This document shows positions 10,199 to 20,389 of a stretch of 64,000 bases of DNA, in pieces. The position numbers and the translations under genes were made by a program. Origin of the DNA: Symbiodinium natans (lineage: Eukaryota > Sar > Dinophyceae > Suessiales > Symbiodiniaceae); the NCBI GenBank assembly GCA_905221605.1, contig CAJNDS010002348.1:292501-356500 (forward strand), read 5' to 3'. A model generated the notes under the pieces. That model saw only the letters and a program-made list of their open reading frames with translations, was not told the origin of the DNA and made no database searches. How positions within the stretch are numbered: the first letter of the stretch is position 1; the number at the start of each line of letters is the position of its first letter.

Positions 10199-10255
10199 GC
10201 CCAAAACCCTATAAACCCTAAACCCGAACCCTAGACCCTAAACCCGCTGCGCTAG

Positions 10256-10327
10256 GTTACCGCCAACGCAGGCGGCCTCAACGTCTCCTTCGGCTTGGTT
10301 CTCTTCAGTGCTCAGGCCAGAGCTCCG
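10256..10327 (+). CDS. Exon, phase 0 at both ends
   Basis: Twenty-four codons from GCGCTAG to CCG|GTATAGGG: VTANAGGLNVSFGLVLFSAQ then ARAP. Both splice sites are canonical. Unknown product. Confidence 0.5.
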
Positions 10328-10394
10328 GTATAGGGTGGTGGCGTACTGTAGTTAAAAATCCACGGAGATTTTGGGGTTTAGGGTTTAGGGTTTA

Positions 10395-10670
10395 GGGTTT
10401 AGGGTTTTTTGCGAATTGTAGTTTAGATGTTGGCTTTGATAGAGGCTTTTGATAAGGCTGCAAGTGAATGACGCGAGGGAGCGAGCGAAATGAACGAGCA
10501 AGAGAGAAACCGATGAACGAAATTGCCCCGCGCTCTCTTTCGTTCACGATGTATTGACGCAACGAGGGGCAGACTGGGGAGACAGGAGCCACTGACCCGG
10601 TTTTTATGCGAGGTCTCGTGAATTCACAGAAGGCCCAACTAGGTTGCCACCTTGTGTCGCCTCTTGTTGG
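10395..10670. other. Non-repeat stretch without supported gene
   Basis: About 275 bp without telomere units. It contains AG-rich words (GAGCGAGCG, AAGAGAGAAACC) and GCGCTCTCTTTCGTTC, partly inverted to each other. No convincing frame. Confidence 0.4.
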
Positions 10671-10877
10671 GCTTGGGGTTTTGAGGCTTCAATCCTACAC
10701 CCTACACCCTAAGCCCCACCAATTGACCCTAAACCCTCAACCCTCAACCCTAAACCCTTAACTTTAAGCCCTAAGCCCTAAACCCTAAGCCCTAAACCCT
10801 AAGCCCTAAGCCCTAAACCCTAAACCCTAAACCCCAAACCCTAACCCTAAACCCTAAACCCTAAACCCCAATTCAAG

Positions 10878-11201
10878 AAAGGGTGTGGGGAGGACTACGA
10901 CGTCGCCCTGGAGCCTGGGACGCCCCCAGAAGACTTCCTGGCGAACCTGCATAGTGCAGGTGCGGCTGTGTTCAGGGTTTAGGGTTTAGGGTTTAGGGTT
11001 AGGGTTTAGGGTTTAGGGTTTAGGGTGTAGGGTTTAGGGTTTAGGGTTTAGGGTTTAGGGTTTAGGATTTAGGGTTTAGGGTTTAGGGTTTAGGGTGTCG
11101 AGTCCTTTTGCCTGCCCAGGCGGTGGGACCTATGTTGCTGTCGGGGGCCCGCCGGATACCGCCCACGCTCTCGACGTCTGCAGCCAAGCGCTCAACCGCA
11201 G
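10878..11201 (+). CDS. Two exon candidates
   Basis: 10878-10975 follows ATTCAAG and reads EDYDVALEPGTPPEDFLANL, ending AG|GGTTTAG. 11120-11201 follows CTGCCCAG and is open in all three frames; the frame GGTYVAVGGPPDTAHALDVC looks most protein-like, but strict phase would select another. A TTTAGGG tract of about 120 bp separates them. Unknown product. Confidence 0.42.
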
Positions 11202-11534
11202 GAGCGGGAAACCTCAACCCTAAACCCCTGAAACCTGAAACCCTAAACCCTAAACCCTAAACCCCTGAGTTTTTGAAAGCCCACTTCCCAATTCCCAAAA
11301 GATCTTGAGACGCCCTCTGAAGCTTCCCCCCAATGCGTGTTCTGAAGGAGGAGTGGCGGGTGGAAGCAGGGAGGGGGATTGAAGTGCGGGGTTGAAGGGT
11401 TGCCTATTGCTTGGGCAAGGGGAAGCCCCGAACACCTAAACCCTTACAGCCCCCGAAGTCCAATCCTTAAGTGCACGATCCCTTGACTGCCCCACAATCC
11501 TCCAAATCCAAAGACCCTAAACCTTACCTGCAAG

Positions 11535-11662
11535 AATCGCGGACGTGTCCATCGTCGTGGTGGTGACGTGCCTCTGCTGCACGTGCACTGATGGTTTAGG
11601 GTTCGTGGTTGAAGTTTGGGTTCCTTGGCTTCCCGGAGGGACCTATGTGCCCTTCAAAAACG
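11535..11662 (+). CDS. Exon with an exonised telomere unit and a TM segment
   Basis: From CTGCAAG to a canonical AACG|GTAAGTAA. The frame reads IADVSIVVVVTCLCCTCTD, a hydrophobic Cys-rich segment, then crosses a single GGTTTAGGG, translated GLG, and continues FVVEVWVPWLPGGTYVPFKN. Splicing out the unit is impossible (too short), so one telomere-type unit is part of the reading frame. Unknown product, probably membrane-associated. Confidence 0.58.
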
Positions 11663-12102
11663 GTAAGTAACTCCACCCACATTTCGTACTGGGTATGTAG
11701 GATTGTATTCTCCACCACAAAACCCTCATCACCCTTGGCTGAGAACAGGGCTTCTCGTTTAAGTAGGTTCGCAAATCCTACAAACCCTAGTAACATGAGA
11801 AACTCAACAAACTCTGTAGACCCTACAAGCCCTAAAGCCTTCTGCCCCTAACCCTCTTCCAACACCCCCAGAACAAGCCTCTGAACCATAAACCCTGAGT
11901 CCTAAACCCTAAACCCTCCTAAACCCTAAACTTTCCTAAACCCTAAAAGCTACACCCTAGACCCTATACCCTAAACCCTATACCCTAAACCCTAGACCCT
12001 AAACCCTAGACCTTTTTTTCCTAAACCCTAAACCCTAAACCCCAAACCCTGAACCCTAGAAGCGAAACAAGAAGGAACTCTGAGTCCAGCGATGCGACGC
12101 AG

Positions 12103-12159
12103 ACGGAGATCGCGGCAAATCACCTGAAGTACGAGGGCATCGCTGAGGCCAGTGCGGGG
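12103..12159 (+). CDS. Exon, 19 codons
   Basis: From CGACGCAG to GGG|GTTGTTAGG: TEIAANHLKYEGIAEASAG. Phase 0 at both ends, canonical sites. Unknown product. Confidence 0.52.
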
Positions 12160-12454
12160 GTTGTTAGGGTTTAGGGTTTAGGGTTTAGTGTTTAGGGTTT
12201 AGGGTTTAGGGTTTCGGGCTGAATTGGGGCTTAGGGTTTAGGGCTTAGGCTTTGGGGTTCAGGGTTTAGGGTGAAGGCTTCAGCGTTTTGCCTCTACGTG
12301 TTGAAGGGCTTTTTGGGCTTGCGGGTTTGTTAGGGTATAAGGCTCCAGGGTCCTCTGCGTCGGTCCCTTTTTGGGGGTTTAGGGTTTAGGGTTTAGGGTT
12401 TAGGGTTTAGGGTTTAGGGTTTAGGGTTTAGGGTTTAGGGTTTAGGGTTTATAG

Positions 12455-12496
12455 GTCTTCCCGTACATCAAGGGACTCCAGAATGGACAATTATAA
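12455..12496 (+). CDS. Possible terminal exon
   Basis: After TTTATAG: VFPYIKGLQNGQL and TAA. Short, so tentative. Confidence 0.35.
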   Translation, partial: VFPYIKGLQNGQL

Positions 12497-12877
12497 GGGA
12501 CTTTTGGGGTAATGGGCAATGCAGGGGCTAGGACGATAAACAAAAAACGAAATATCTATATATCTATATATATATATACATATATATATATATGGCATTT
12601 ATATAGGGGTTCTATAAAACCCTAAACCCTAAACCCTAAACCCTAAACCCTAAACCCTAAACCCTAAACCCTAAACCCTAAACTCTAAACCCTAGGGCAT
12701 AACACTTTATAAGGGTCCCGTGTAGGGGTCCCTTCTCATGATCCTTAATGACAGGCTTTAGGGGGAACATCCCACCCTAAACCCTAAACCCTAAACCCTA
12801 AACCCTAAACCCTAAACCCTAAACCCTAAACCCTAAACCCTAAACCCTAAACCCTATAGGCATTTTAGGGTCCGCAG

Positions 12878-12976
12878 GTCATCGTCATCGCTGTTGGCAT
12901 GGATGCACCGGACCAGCGGTCAGCCCTGCGCCAGAGCGACGCTGGAGCTGAACTATCCGCATGGTTCCGAGACAGG
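12878..12976 (+). CDS. Exon candidate with DQRSAL motif, second copy
   Basis: After GTCCGCAG the frame reads VIVIAVGMDAPDQRSALRQS then DAGAELSAWFRDR and ends at GACAG|GGTTTAG. Compared with 9510-9607 it shares a hydrophobic strand, an acidic turn and DQRSAL. Both are preceded by ATAGGCAT about 20-30 bp upstream. They may be repeats of one domain or duplicated exons. Confidence 0.5.
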
Positions 12977-13414
12977 GTTTAGGGTTTAGGGTTTAGGGTT
13001 TAGGGTTTAGGGTTTAGGGTTTAGGGTTTAGGGTTTAGGGTTTAGGGTTTAGGGTTTAGGGTTTGGTAACCCTACATTTCCATAAGTTCCCTGAACCCCC
13101 TAAACCCCAAACCCTAAACCCTAAACCCTAAGTTCTGTAAGTACCCGAAGTTCCGTAAACCCAGAATTCCCTAAGCCCCTGAGCCCCTATGGCTTACGGG
13201 CTTAGAACCTACAGGGTGTTGGGGCCTTCGCAGTGGCGGGGTTATGGGTTTTCAGGGGTTTAGGGTTTAGGGTTTAGGGTTTAGGGTTTAGGGTTTAGGG
13301 TTTAGGGTTTAGGGTTTAGGGTTTAGGGTTTAGGGTTTAGACTTCGCGCGTCATGGGAGTTTTTGAGCACATGGCTGAATGTGGCGCTCCGGCTTGGTCA
13401 TGAAGGTTCTACAG

Positions 13415-13509
13415 CACTGGTGACAGACGAGGCTGGCTCGCGAATCGGATTCGATGCGCAGATTGAACCGCCGCAACCCCCCAAAACCCGCAAAACCGCA
13501 ACACCCTAA
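13415..13509 (+). CDS. Terminal exon candidate
   Basis: After TTCTACAG the frame reads ALVTDEAGSRIGFDAQIEPP, then Pro/Lys/Thr, and stops at TAA within CCCTAAA. An ATG frame at about 13353 (MGVFEHMAECGAPAWS) lies just upstream. Unknown product. Confidence 0.4.
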
Positions 13510-13772
13510 ACCACCCAACCGCCAAAACCACTGAAAAACCTCCCGAAGCCCCAGACAGTTTAAGACCCCGTAGCCCCACAAAAACCACAAAGCCCCAATC
13601 TTGTAGCACCTTTTTGCACTTGGAGGCTCAACCCTAAACCCTAAACCCTAAACCCTAAACCCTAAACCCTAAACCCTAACCCCCAACCCCAAACCCCAAA
13701 CCCTAAACCCCCAAACCCCCCAAACCCCAATCCCTAAACCCCAAAAGCTAAACCCTAAACCCTAGAGCTAAG

Positions 13773-13971
13773 GAATTGGAGCAGATGGCAACCTCTGAGT
13801 GGTTCGAGCACCCTTGCCGCAGGGTTTAGGGTTCAGGGCGTCGGGTTTAACCCTAAACCCTAAACCCTAAACCCATTAGGGTCTATGTAGGTTTTAAATT
13901 CCATGGTGGGTTCAAGCGCGAATCTAGAGACGTTTGTGTCGGACTTTCCCTGAGACTCAACCCCCCGATAT
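13773..13971 (+). CDS. Two small exon candidates
   Basis: 13773-13822 (after GCTAAG; ELEQMATSEWFEHPC; ends CGCAG|GGTTTAG) and 13891-13971 (after TATGTAG; FKFHGGFKRESRDVCVGLSL). Phase between them not established. Confidence 0.35.
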
Positions 13972-14004
13972 CTTGAGAACAACCCCCCTCCCCCCCTTCC
14001 CCCC

Positions 14005-14110
14005 TACTTGGAGGTTCAGGGTACGTACAACCAATGAAAAGTGTAGGAGTTCTAACCCACTTAGAAGCCCCTTAAGTACCCTAATAGGGTCATAATTGGG
14101 TTACTCAGTA
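14005..14110. mobile_element. MITE family A, diverged and inverted copy
   Basis: Begins CTACTTGGAGGTTCAGGGTA. The interior CCCACTTAGAAGCCCCTTAA is the reverse complement of the interior word of the 8582 copy. One end has been overtaken by a CCCTAAA tract. Confidence 0.65.
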
Positions 14111-14310
14111 AACCCTAAACCCTAAACCCTAAACCCTAAACCCTAAACCCTAAACCCTAAACCCTAAACCCTAAACCCTAAACCCTAAACCCTAAACCCT
14201 AAACCCCTAAACCATAAACCCTAAACCCTAAACCCTAAACCCTAAACCCTAAACCCTAAACCCTAAACCCTAAACCCTAAACCCTAACCCTAAACCCTAA
14301 ACCCTAAACC
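14111..14310. repeat. CCCTAAA tract, 200 bp
   Basis: About 28 units with one CCCTAAACCATAAA irregularity and one 6-bp unit. Confidence 0.97.
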
Positions 14311-15123
14311 CTCCTACCATGAAAGTAGGGACTGAAAGCGCTGCACAGGGGTTTGAGGGGAACCCAACCTGCATTTGAACGAAGGGGGTCTTAGGATTTT
14401 TAGGGGTGAGGGCCACCGGAGCTCTTTATAGGGTTTAGGGTTTAGGGTTTAGGGTTTAGGGTTTAGTGTTTAGGGTTTAGGGTTTAGGGTTTAGGGTTTA
14501 GGGTTTAGGTTAGCCATCAGATATAGAACTTCCGCTGTGTGGGAGAGAGGTGGAGGTACATGCCCTGGTGCCTGAGCCCTAACCCCTAAACCCTAAACCC
14601 TAAACCCTAAACCCTAAACCCTAAACCCTAAACCCTAAACCCTAAACCCTAAACCCTAAACCCTAAACCCTAAACCCTAAACCCAATTCTTGGGACATTA
14701 TGAGCCCAGAACTCCAAGCCCTGACCCCAGGTACGATTCCTACTACGACCAGGCAAGGGTGGGATGGGGTCTCTGTGCGCTTGGGAGCTGGGGTTGAAAT
14801 CTTTGGGTTAAGGTGGTAGGGAGTTTGTTGGGTAAGGGTTTTCGGGTTTGAGGGTATTTTAGGGTTTGCGAGTTTTAGGGTTTTAGGGCTGTAGGGTTTT
14901 TGCAGGTTATAGGGTTTGGGGTTTAGAGGGTACTTGGGGCTTGAGGTGCAGGGAGCTTCTGGCGCTCTAATCTGAACCTCGCAGCACTCAGACCTGAGAT
15001 GGGGTTGTTCTGAGCTAGGATCCTTAAACCCTAAACCCTAAACCCTAAACCCTAAACCCTAAACCCTAAACCCTTTTTCGGAATCCCTGGGTCAGGGCAT
15101 AAGGTGCGGGGGGGGGACCGAAG

Positions 15124-15187
15124 CGTCAAGCATTTTGTCCTGGAATCTCTCCGCGGGTTGCTCGTTGGCTCCGTCCTGCTGGCTTAG
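15124..15187 (+). CDS. Terminal exon candidate, hydrophobic C-terminus
   Basis: After CCGAAG: SVKHFVLESLRGLLVGSVLL, Ala, TAG. The stop lies in the first telomere-type unit. Possibly a C-terminal membrane anchor. Another frame is also open. Confidence 0.4.
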
Positions 15188-15430
15188 GGTCTAGGGTTTA
15201 GGGTTTAGGGTTTAGGGTTTAGGGTTTAGGGTTTAGGGTTTAGGGTTTAGGGTTTAGGGTTTAGTGCTTAGGGGCCCCACTCCATCCTAACGTACACCTT
15301 GGGCCCTACAGACCCCAGGCACCGAAGCATCGGAAGCCCCTCATCTCCAAAAGCCCAAGGCCTTACAACCCCCACAGTCCGCTAAGCCCGAAACCCTAAA
15401 CCCTAGCCCTAAACCCTAAACCCCAAAACC

Positions 15431-15541
15431 CTACTTGAAGGTTCATTAGGGTGCTTCTAAGTAGGGTCAGAAGTCCTCTCAAGAAGGATACAACTTAACC
15501 ATAGTTACTGTACTTAGAACCCACTTACGAATATAAGTACA
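15431..15541. mobile_element. MITE family A, diverged copy
   Basis: Begins CTACTTGAAGGTTCATTAGG within a CCCTAAA tract; an interior of about 100 bp ends at GTACACCCTAAA. Confidence 0.5.
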
Positions 15542-15626
15542 CCCTAAACCCTAAACCCTAAACCCTAAACCCTAAAGCCTAAACCCTAAACCCTAAACCC
15601 TAAACCCTCCACTTGAACCTCACGAG

Positions 15627-15698
15627 GTCGGCAGTGCCCGACGACTGCGGAGCCTCCACGCGCCCATTGCGCTGTCCATGCTGGCGCCGTGGCAAGGG
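15627..15698 (+). CDS. Exon candidate
   Basis: From CACGAG to CAAGG|GGTTTGG: VGSARRLRSLHAPIALSMLA. Unknown product. Confidence 0.4.
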
Positions 15699-16167
15699 GT
15701 TTGGGGTTTGGGGTTTAGGGTTTAGGGTTTAGGGTTTAGGGTGTGGGGTTTGGGGTTTGGGGTTAGGGAAGAACAACGTAGGCCCACCGTCCCGAACCCG
15801 CTGCTTGAAAGTCTCGTCTCATAGCCATATAATGTTGGGTCTCGCTGGTCGGGTGCTTTTGGCACGTTGCCGAATATGTTGGGTGTGAAGGAGCTTGTCA
15901 AGCAGAGCACGGGGGAGCATTTTGTTTGCCTCCGTCTAAACGCGGAACCGCACACCCGCTGCAAAACCCTCCACCTTCAAACCCAGCACACATCCAAAAA
16001 AAAACACACACACACACACACCCTCAAACCTCCCAGCCTCTCAAAGCCCTGAGCGCTAAACACAAAATACCCTATACCCTAAACCGGAAACCCTGAACCC
16101 TAAACCCGAGAAGAGGTCAAAGCTAGGGCTTTGCAAAAACCCGAGTGATATTCTTTTGAGTCCCCAG

Positions 16168-16450
16168 GCGGAGAAGATGATTCCACAGTTCTCAGCCGCA
16201 CTCTCAAAGCCAGTTTTTGCGAGGGGTTTCGGGTTGGGGGGGTTTATAGGGGGTTTTGGGGTTTCGGGGTCTACAGGTTTAAGGGTTTTGGGGTTTCGGG
16301 GTTTCGGGGTTCAGGGTTTCGGGGGGTGGGTTGAGGGTTTTGTGTTGCTGTGGCAGACATCCGGGGCCAAACGAGCCCCAGAAGGAATGGGCACAGTACG
16401 CATGGACAGTACCGAGCACCTGTCGAGGCACTGGATGTGTTGTTGGTATT
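16168..16450 (+). CDS. Two exon candidates
   Basis: 16168-16225 follows TCCCCAG and reads AEKMIPQFSAALSKPVFAR up to |GTTTCGGG. 16357-16450 follows CTGTGGCAG and is open in two frames. A degenerate GTTTCGGG tract separates them. Unknown product. Confidence 0.4.
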
Positions 16451-16561
16451 GAGCATTGTTTGCCCAAAACTTGAACCCTAAACCCTAATCCTTAAACCCT
16501 AAACCCCAAACCCTTTCCCTACACAAAGGCCCGAAATCAACGTACCCGGAACCCTTTTGAG

Positions 16562-16767
16562 ACCCTAAACCCTAAACCCTAAACCCTAAACCCTAAACCC
16601 TAAACCCTAAACCCCAAACCCCAAACCCCAAACCCCAAACCCCAAACCCTAAACCCTAAACCCTAAACCCTAAACCCTAAACCCTAAACCCTAAACCCTA
16701 AACCCTAAACCCTAAACCCTAAACCCTAAACCCTAAACCCTAAACCCTAAACCCTAAACCCTAAGCC
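16562..16767. repeat. CCCTAAA tract, 205 bp
   Basis: About 29 units; a block of CCCCAAA variants sits at 16612-16645. Confidence 0.97.
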
Positions 16768-16780
16768 CTGCAATGAAGGA

Positions 16781-16880
16781 GGTCCTGCTGCAGATTACCT
16801 CCACCACGGCGCCCGCGAAGGAGTCGCGGGGCCTGGGGGCAGGCATCATCCTTCTTGCTGGAGCCTCAGAAGTGGTTCAG
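16781..16880 (+). CDS. Exon candidate
   Basis: After AATGAAG: EVLLQITSTTAPAKESRGLG then AGIILLAGASEVVQ, ending CAG|GGTTTAGG. Phase 0. It could precede the chain at 17262. Confidence 0.45.
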
Positions 16881-17261
16881 GGTTTAGGGTTTAGGGTTTA
16901 GGGTTTAGGGTTTAGGGTGTAGCGTTTGGCTGTTAGGGTTTTTGGGGGCTCAGGGTTCAGCCCTAAGTCCAAGGGCCTCGCAATTTCTATTCAGGGGCGT
17001 CAAGATCTCCGTCCCCAGGCAATGTGCGCAAACTGCCGGCCTAAACCCTAAACCCTAAACCCTAAACCCTAAACCCTAAACCCTAAACCCTAAACCCTAA
17101 ACCCTAAACCCTAAACCCTAACGGGCTCCTTGGAACCCATTCTGGTTCTGCAGGGTTGGGGTTCGGGGTCAGGGTTATCCACTTCGAAAGACTCAGCTGA
17201 TGAGATTCCTAAACCCTAAACCCTAAACCCTAAACCCTAAACCTTAAACCCTAAACCTGAG

Positions 17262-18501
17262 GCTGTCCTGGGAGCCTTCTGCTGCTTCTCGTGCATTGCA
17301 GCCGTTTCCTTCCTCGCGGCCTGGCCGCATGAGGTCCTGAAGCCAGCTGTACCCCAAACCTTAGTAGGGTTTAGGGTTTAGGGTTTAGGGTTTAGGGTTT
17401 AGGGTTTAGGAGCTCAACATCCTACTACCTACGTTGCCTTGGATGGATCTCTTGGCGGTTTTTCGTGGTGGACCTCCATGTCGCCTGGGGGTTTGATGCT
17501 TTGCTTGGAGGCGGTTTTTACGCCTCAGTCTGCCGTCTCCAGCTCCGAACGACTGCCCGATTGTCAAGCCTGTGTAAGGTCTTTTAATGGCTTCCAGGAC
17601 GGGCTATTACGCCCTATGGCCCCCCTTTACAGGGTTGATTCTGGGGATTATGGCGCCTAATAGCCCATCCTGGTTGCAGGGGAGTTTAGGGAAGCAAGGG
17701 GTCCTTGGCTTTTTTCTTAATTTTCCAAGCTTTTTTCTGATTTTTTGAGTTATGTGAAAACATCTTTTCAAGTTAAGGATAACTTTATGAAAATGCCATG
17801 GTGGTATTTTTTTGTATTTTCCAAGCTTTTTCTGATTTTTTGAGTTATGTGAAAACATCTTTTCAAGTTAAGGATAACTTTATGAAAATGCCATGGTGGT
17901 ATTTTTTTGTGAGATAAAGCATGGAACAAATATTCGTATATTGAATTTTTGGTTTCACCAAAATATTTGAAAATATCAAGAGGTTGTAAAGGCATGGCTT
18001 CCCCTATAACCCCTTAAACAAACGCCCTTTATAGGGTTCATTATGGGGGTTGTAGGGCCTAATAGCCCATCTTGAATTTAGGGAGGAAGGGGTCCTTGAG
18101 AGGTTGTAAAGGCCACCCTCAGAAAGCAGGAGAGCAGGGTCTGCAGACGCATTGTCCCCCTGTGGCGAATGGATCCTTCTCTTATGCAGCTTACTTCGCC
18201 AAGGTTGAACTTGAATCTTTTGGCTCTAGACGCCGGTGTAGTAGCACTATTCAGGTAGTAAGGTTTAACCTTTTTTGTTTCTTTCGTGGTTGTAGGAGAA
18301 GTAGGGTAGTGCCAGCAGGATGCTCGTAGTTTCATGACTCTCAGCCCCTTCCTTGAGGTATGCAAGCGCATGCAGGAGGCGGAGGAGGAAGAGCGGAAGC
18401 TTTCACAGGTGATGCCGGTACAAGCAGCCGGGCACGAAATTGTTCTGATGGCTTGGAGGCCTTTGAACAAGGACTTCACGGATCAAGATTTCCAGAGTTA
18501 G
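17262..18501 (+). CDS. Five-exon chain ending in a stop, membrane-associated protein
   Basis: Exons 17262-17348, 17410-17490, 17529-17573, 18147-18254 and 18316-18501 all have whole codons and AG/GT sites: CCTGAG..GCT|GTACCC; GTTTAG..GGG|GTTTGA; CCTCAG..TGT|GTAAGG; CTGCAG..CAG|GTAGTA; TGCCAG..TAG. Exon 1 is hydrophobic (AFCCFSCIAAVSFLAAW), a likely transmembrane helix; exon 2 also (LNILLPTLPWMDLLAVF). The last exon has a charged helix (KRMQEAEEEERKLSQ) and ends DFTDQDFQS. The second acceptor is a telomere unit (TTTAG|G). The 38-bp intron 17491-17528 is unusually short and should be doubted. No family recognised. Confidence 0.6.
17594..17673. mobile_element. 80-bp MITE, family B
   Basis: CCAGGACGGGCTATTA at the left pairs with TAATAGCCCATCCTGG at the right. 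Located in the intron after exon 17573. A partial copy lies at about 18000-18073 and a larger copy at 33617-33813. Confidence 0.75.
17719..17912. repeat. 96-bp tandem duplication
   Basis: Two nearly identical copies of about 96 bp (TTTTCCAAGC..., GAGTTATGTGAAAACATCTT ..., ATGCCATGGTGGTATTTTTT) abut. The near identity implies a recent event. Intronic. Confidence 0.95.
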
Positions 18502-19128
18502 CATGAACATCCGGAGGGGAGCAGGAATCAAGATTGCAACTGGGAATTCTGAATCCCGAGTCCTCAACTAGTTTCCCTCAAACATCGGCATCTGGATTCC
18601 GCTACTAGGGCCCCTCCCCTCCCAGACTTCTTTTTGTTTGGGGGCCAGGTGCTTTGCAGCCACTAAACCTAAAACTTTACAAGCCCCTAAACCCCAAACC
18701 CCGAAGCCAGGAAGCCGCTTCACCCTGAAACCCTGAAGCCCACCCTCGAACCTCCCCTGCCACCGGTACACAGGACCTGAGCCCCATTAGGGTTTAGGGT
18801 TTAGGGTTTAGGGTTTAGGGTTTAGGGTTTAGGGTTCCTTAAACCTTTCTGTTGGGAAACCTCATGCTGGTAAGCCCTCAGATGCGGGAGGCGTGAGCCA
18901 AGCACTGCCCTCACCACCAGTAGGAGTAGGTGTATGTGAAGGGATTATGTGATGTCCGGGCACATGGGGTCCCGAGCGATTTCTGCTAACCCCCAAATTG
19001 AACCCTAAACCCGAAACCCCAAACCCCAAACCCCAATCCCTAAACCCTAAACCCCAAACCCCAAACCCCAAACCCTAAACCCTAAACCCTAAACCCTAAA
19101 CCCTAAACCCTCCAACCTGATTGTCAGA
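18502..19128. other. 3' flank and telomere-type tracts, no firm gene
   Basis: After the stop at 18501 there are about 280 bp of non-repeat sequence, then TTTAGGG (18786-18838) and CCCTAAA/CCCCAAA tracts (18990-19110). A small exon-like piece ends CATGCTG|GTAAGCC at about 18868. Confidence 0.4.
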
Positions 19129-19129
19129 G

Positions 19130-19170
19130 GAGAGCTTGAGCCCGGCTTCAACCCCATTTTCACGGCCGAG
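19130..19170 (+). CDS. Small exon candidate
   Basis: From GTCAGAG to GCCGAG|GTTTTG, reading ELEPGFNPIFTAE. Unknown product. Confidence 0.4.
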
Positions 19171-19464
19171 GTTTTGTGCTTAGATTCTTTAGGGTTTAGG
19201 GTTTAGGGTTTAGGGTTTAGGGTTTAGGGTTTAGGGTTTAGGGTTTAGGGTTTAGGGTCGGGTTTCGGCTCTTGCGGTTTAGACCCTGCTGTACAGCTTC
19301 GAAACCCTAGAGTCCTAGACCCCTAAACCCTACAATGAGTCCCTAAACATCCTCAACCCTAAGCCCGAAGCCCTAAACCCTAAACCCTAAACCCTAAACC
19401 CTAAACCCTAAACCCTAAACCCTAAACCCTAAGCCCTAAGCCCTAAGCCCTAAGCAAACCTAAG

Positions 19465-19622
19465 GCATCCTCCTCGACGGAGCCAGCGGAGCCCGCCGAT
19501 CCGCAACCTCGACCCAAGATTCGAGTGGAGGAGTACCCTAAACCCTAAACCCTAAACCCTAAACCCTAAACCCTAAACCCGTGGAGGAGCCGGATGACGA
19601 CATGCAGCAGCAGGCGGCATGA
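19465..19622 (+). CDS. Two terminal exons split by a 56-bp telomere-repeat intron
   Basis: Exon 19465-19530 (22 codons after CCTAAG; ASSSTEPAEPADPQPRPKIR, VE) joins exon 19587-19622 (EPDDDMQQQAA, TGA) in frame. The intervening 56 bp are CCCTAAA units bounded by the same 9-bp word GTGGAGGAG (19525-19533 and 19581-19589). Removing one copy plus the tract restores a continuous frame. A Pro/Glu-rich then acidic/Gln-rich tail suggests a disordered C-terminus. Confidence 0.65.
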
Positions 19623-19804
19623 AGATGGGAAATGGGGGGGGGGGGGGTTTAGGGTTTAGGGTTTAGGGTTTAGGGTTTAGGGTTTAGGGTTTAGGGTTTA
19701 AGGATATTATTTACTTTTCCTTTGTTGGGTTGCGGAGGATGAGAGTTAGGAGTTTTTCCAGGGGGCTTAAAGGGCTAACCTAGTCATAGTGTGGGTACCA
19801 ACAG

Positions 19805-19841
19805 AAGGACCCTCATCCTACTGGGATTGAAACTGCGTTTC
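19805..19841 (+). CDS. Small exon candidate
   Basis: From CCAACAG to TTTC|GTTTTGGG, reading KDPHPTGIETAF. Unknown product. Confidence 0.38.
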
Positions 19842-20016
19842 GTTTTGGGGCTTAGGGGTCTAGGGTTTGCATGAACCACCCTCAGCCCCAAGCCCTAAAC
19901 CCTACCCCCAAACCCCTGCCCTTAGCCCAACTCCAACAAGCCTCCAAAAGTTTGAGGGCTTGGCGTTTAAAAGTGGCTGCAAACCCTAAAGCTTATACGC
20001 CAATCTTTTTCCTGAG

Positions 20017-20343
20017 GTTGTTATGGTCTCGGCTTTACCTTACCAAGAGTTGCCAGTATACCTTCAAAGAAGAATGGAAGCCTACTTGAGCTGTTGTGCA
20101 ACTTTCGATTATTGTATTATGTTGGTCGGGTTCTCTGGGAGACTCTGGGGGGCCCTAAATACTGGCCTTATCCGGTCGCTGGCCCCAAAAAACCCTGAAC
20201 CCTAAACCCTAAAAACCCTAAACTGTCGGAAGCTCCTCCCCAAAACAACAGCTTGCACAGATCAAAGCTGCCATGGCAGCACAAGACCTCCGCAGACTGC
20301 CCCCTGGCACCGCAAGAGTCGGGTCTTTTCAAAAAAGATCTAC
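20017..20343 (+). CDS. Two exon candidates
   Basis: 20017-20205 follows TTCCTGAG and reads VVMVSALPYQELPVYLQRRM, then a Cys/Tyr-containing hydrophobic segment, to TAA in a CCCTAAA tract. 20226-20343 carries SSSPKQQLAQIKAAMAAQDL and RRLPPGTARV. Both have competing frames. Unknown products. Confidence 0.42.
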
Positions 20344-20389
20344 TATGTGCTTCAGAACCCTAGCCTAGAAACAAAACATGGTTTCGAGC

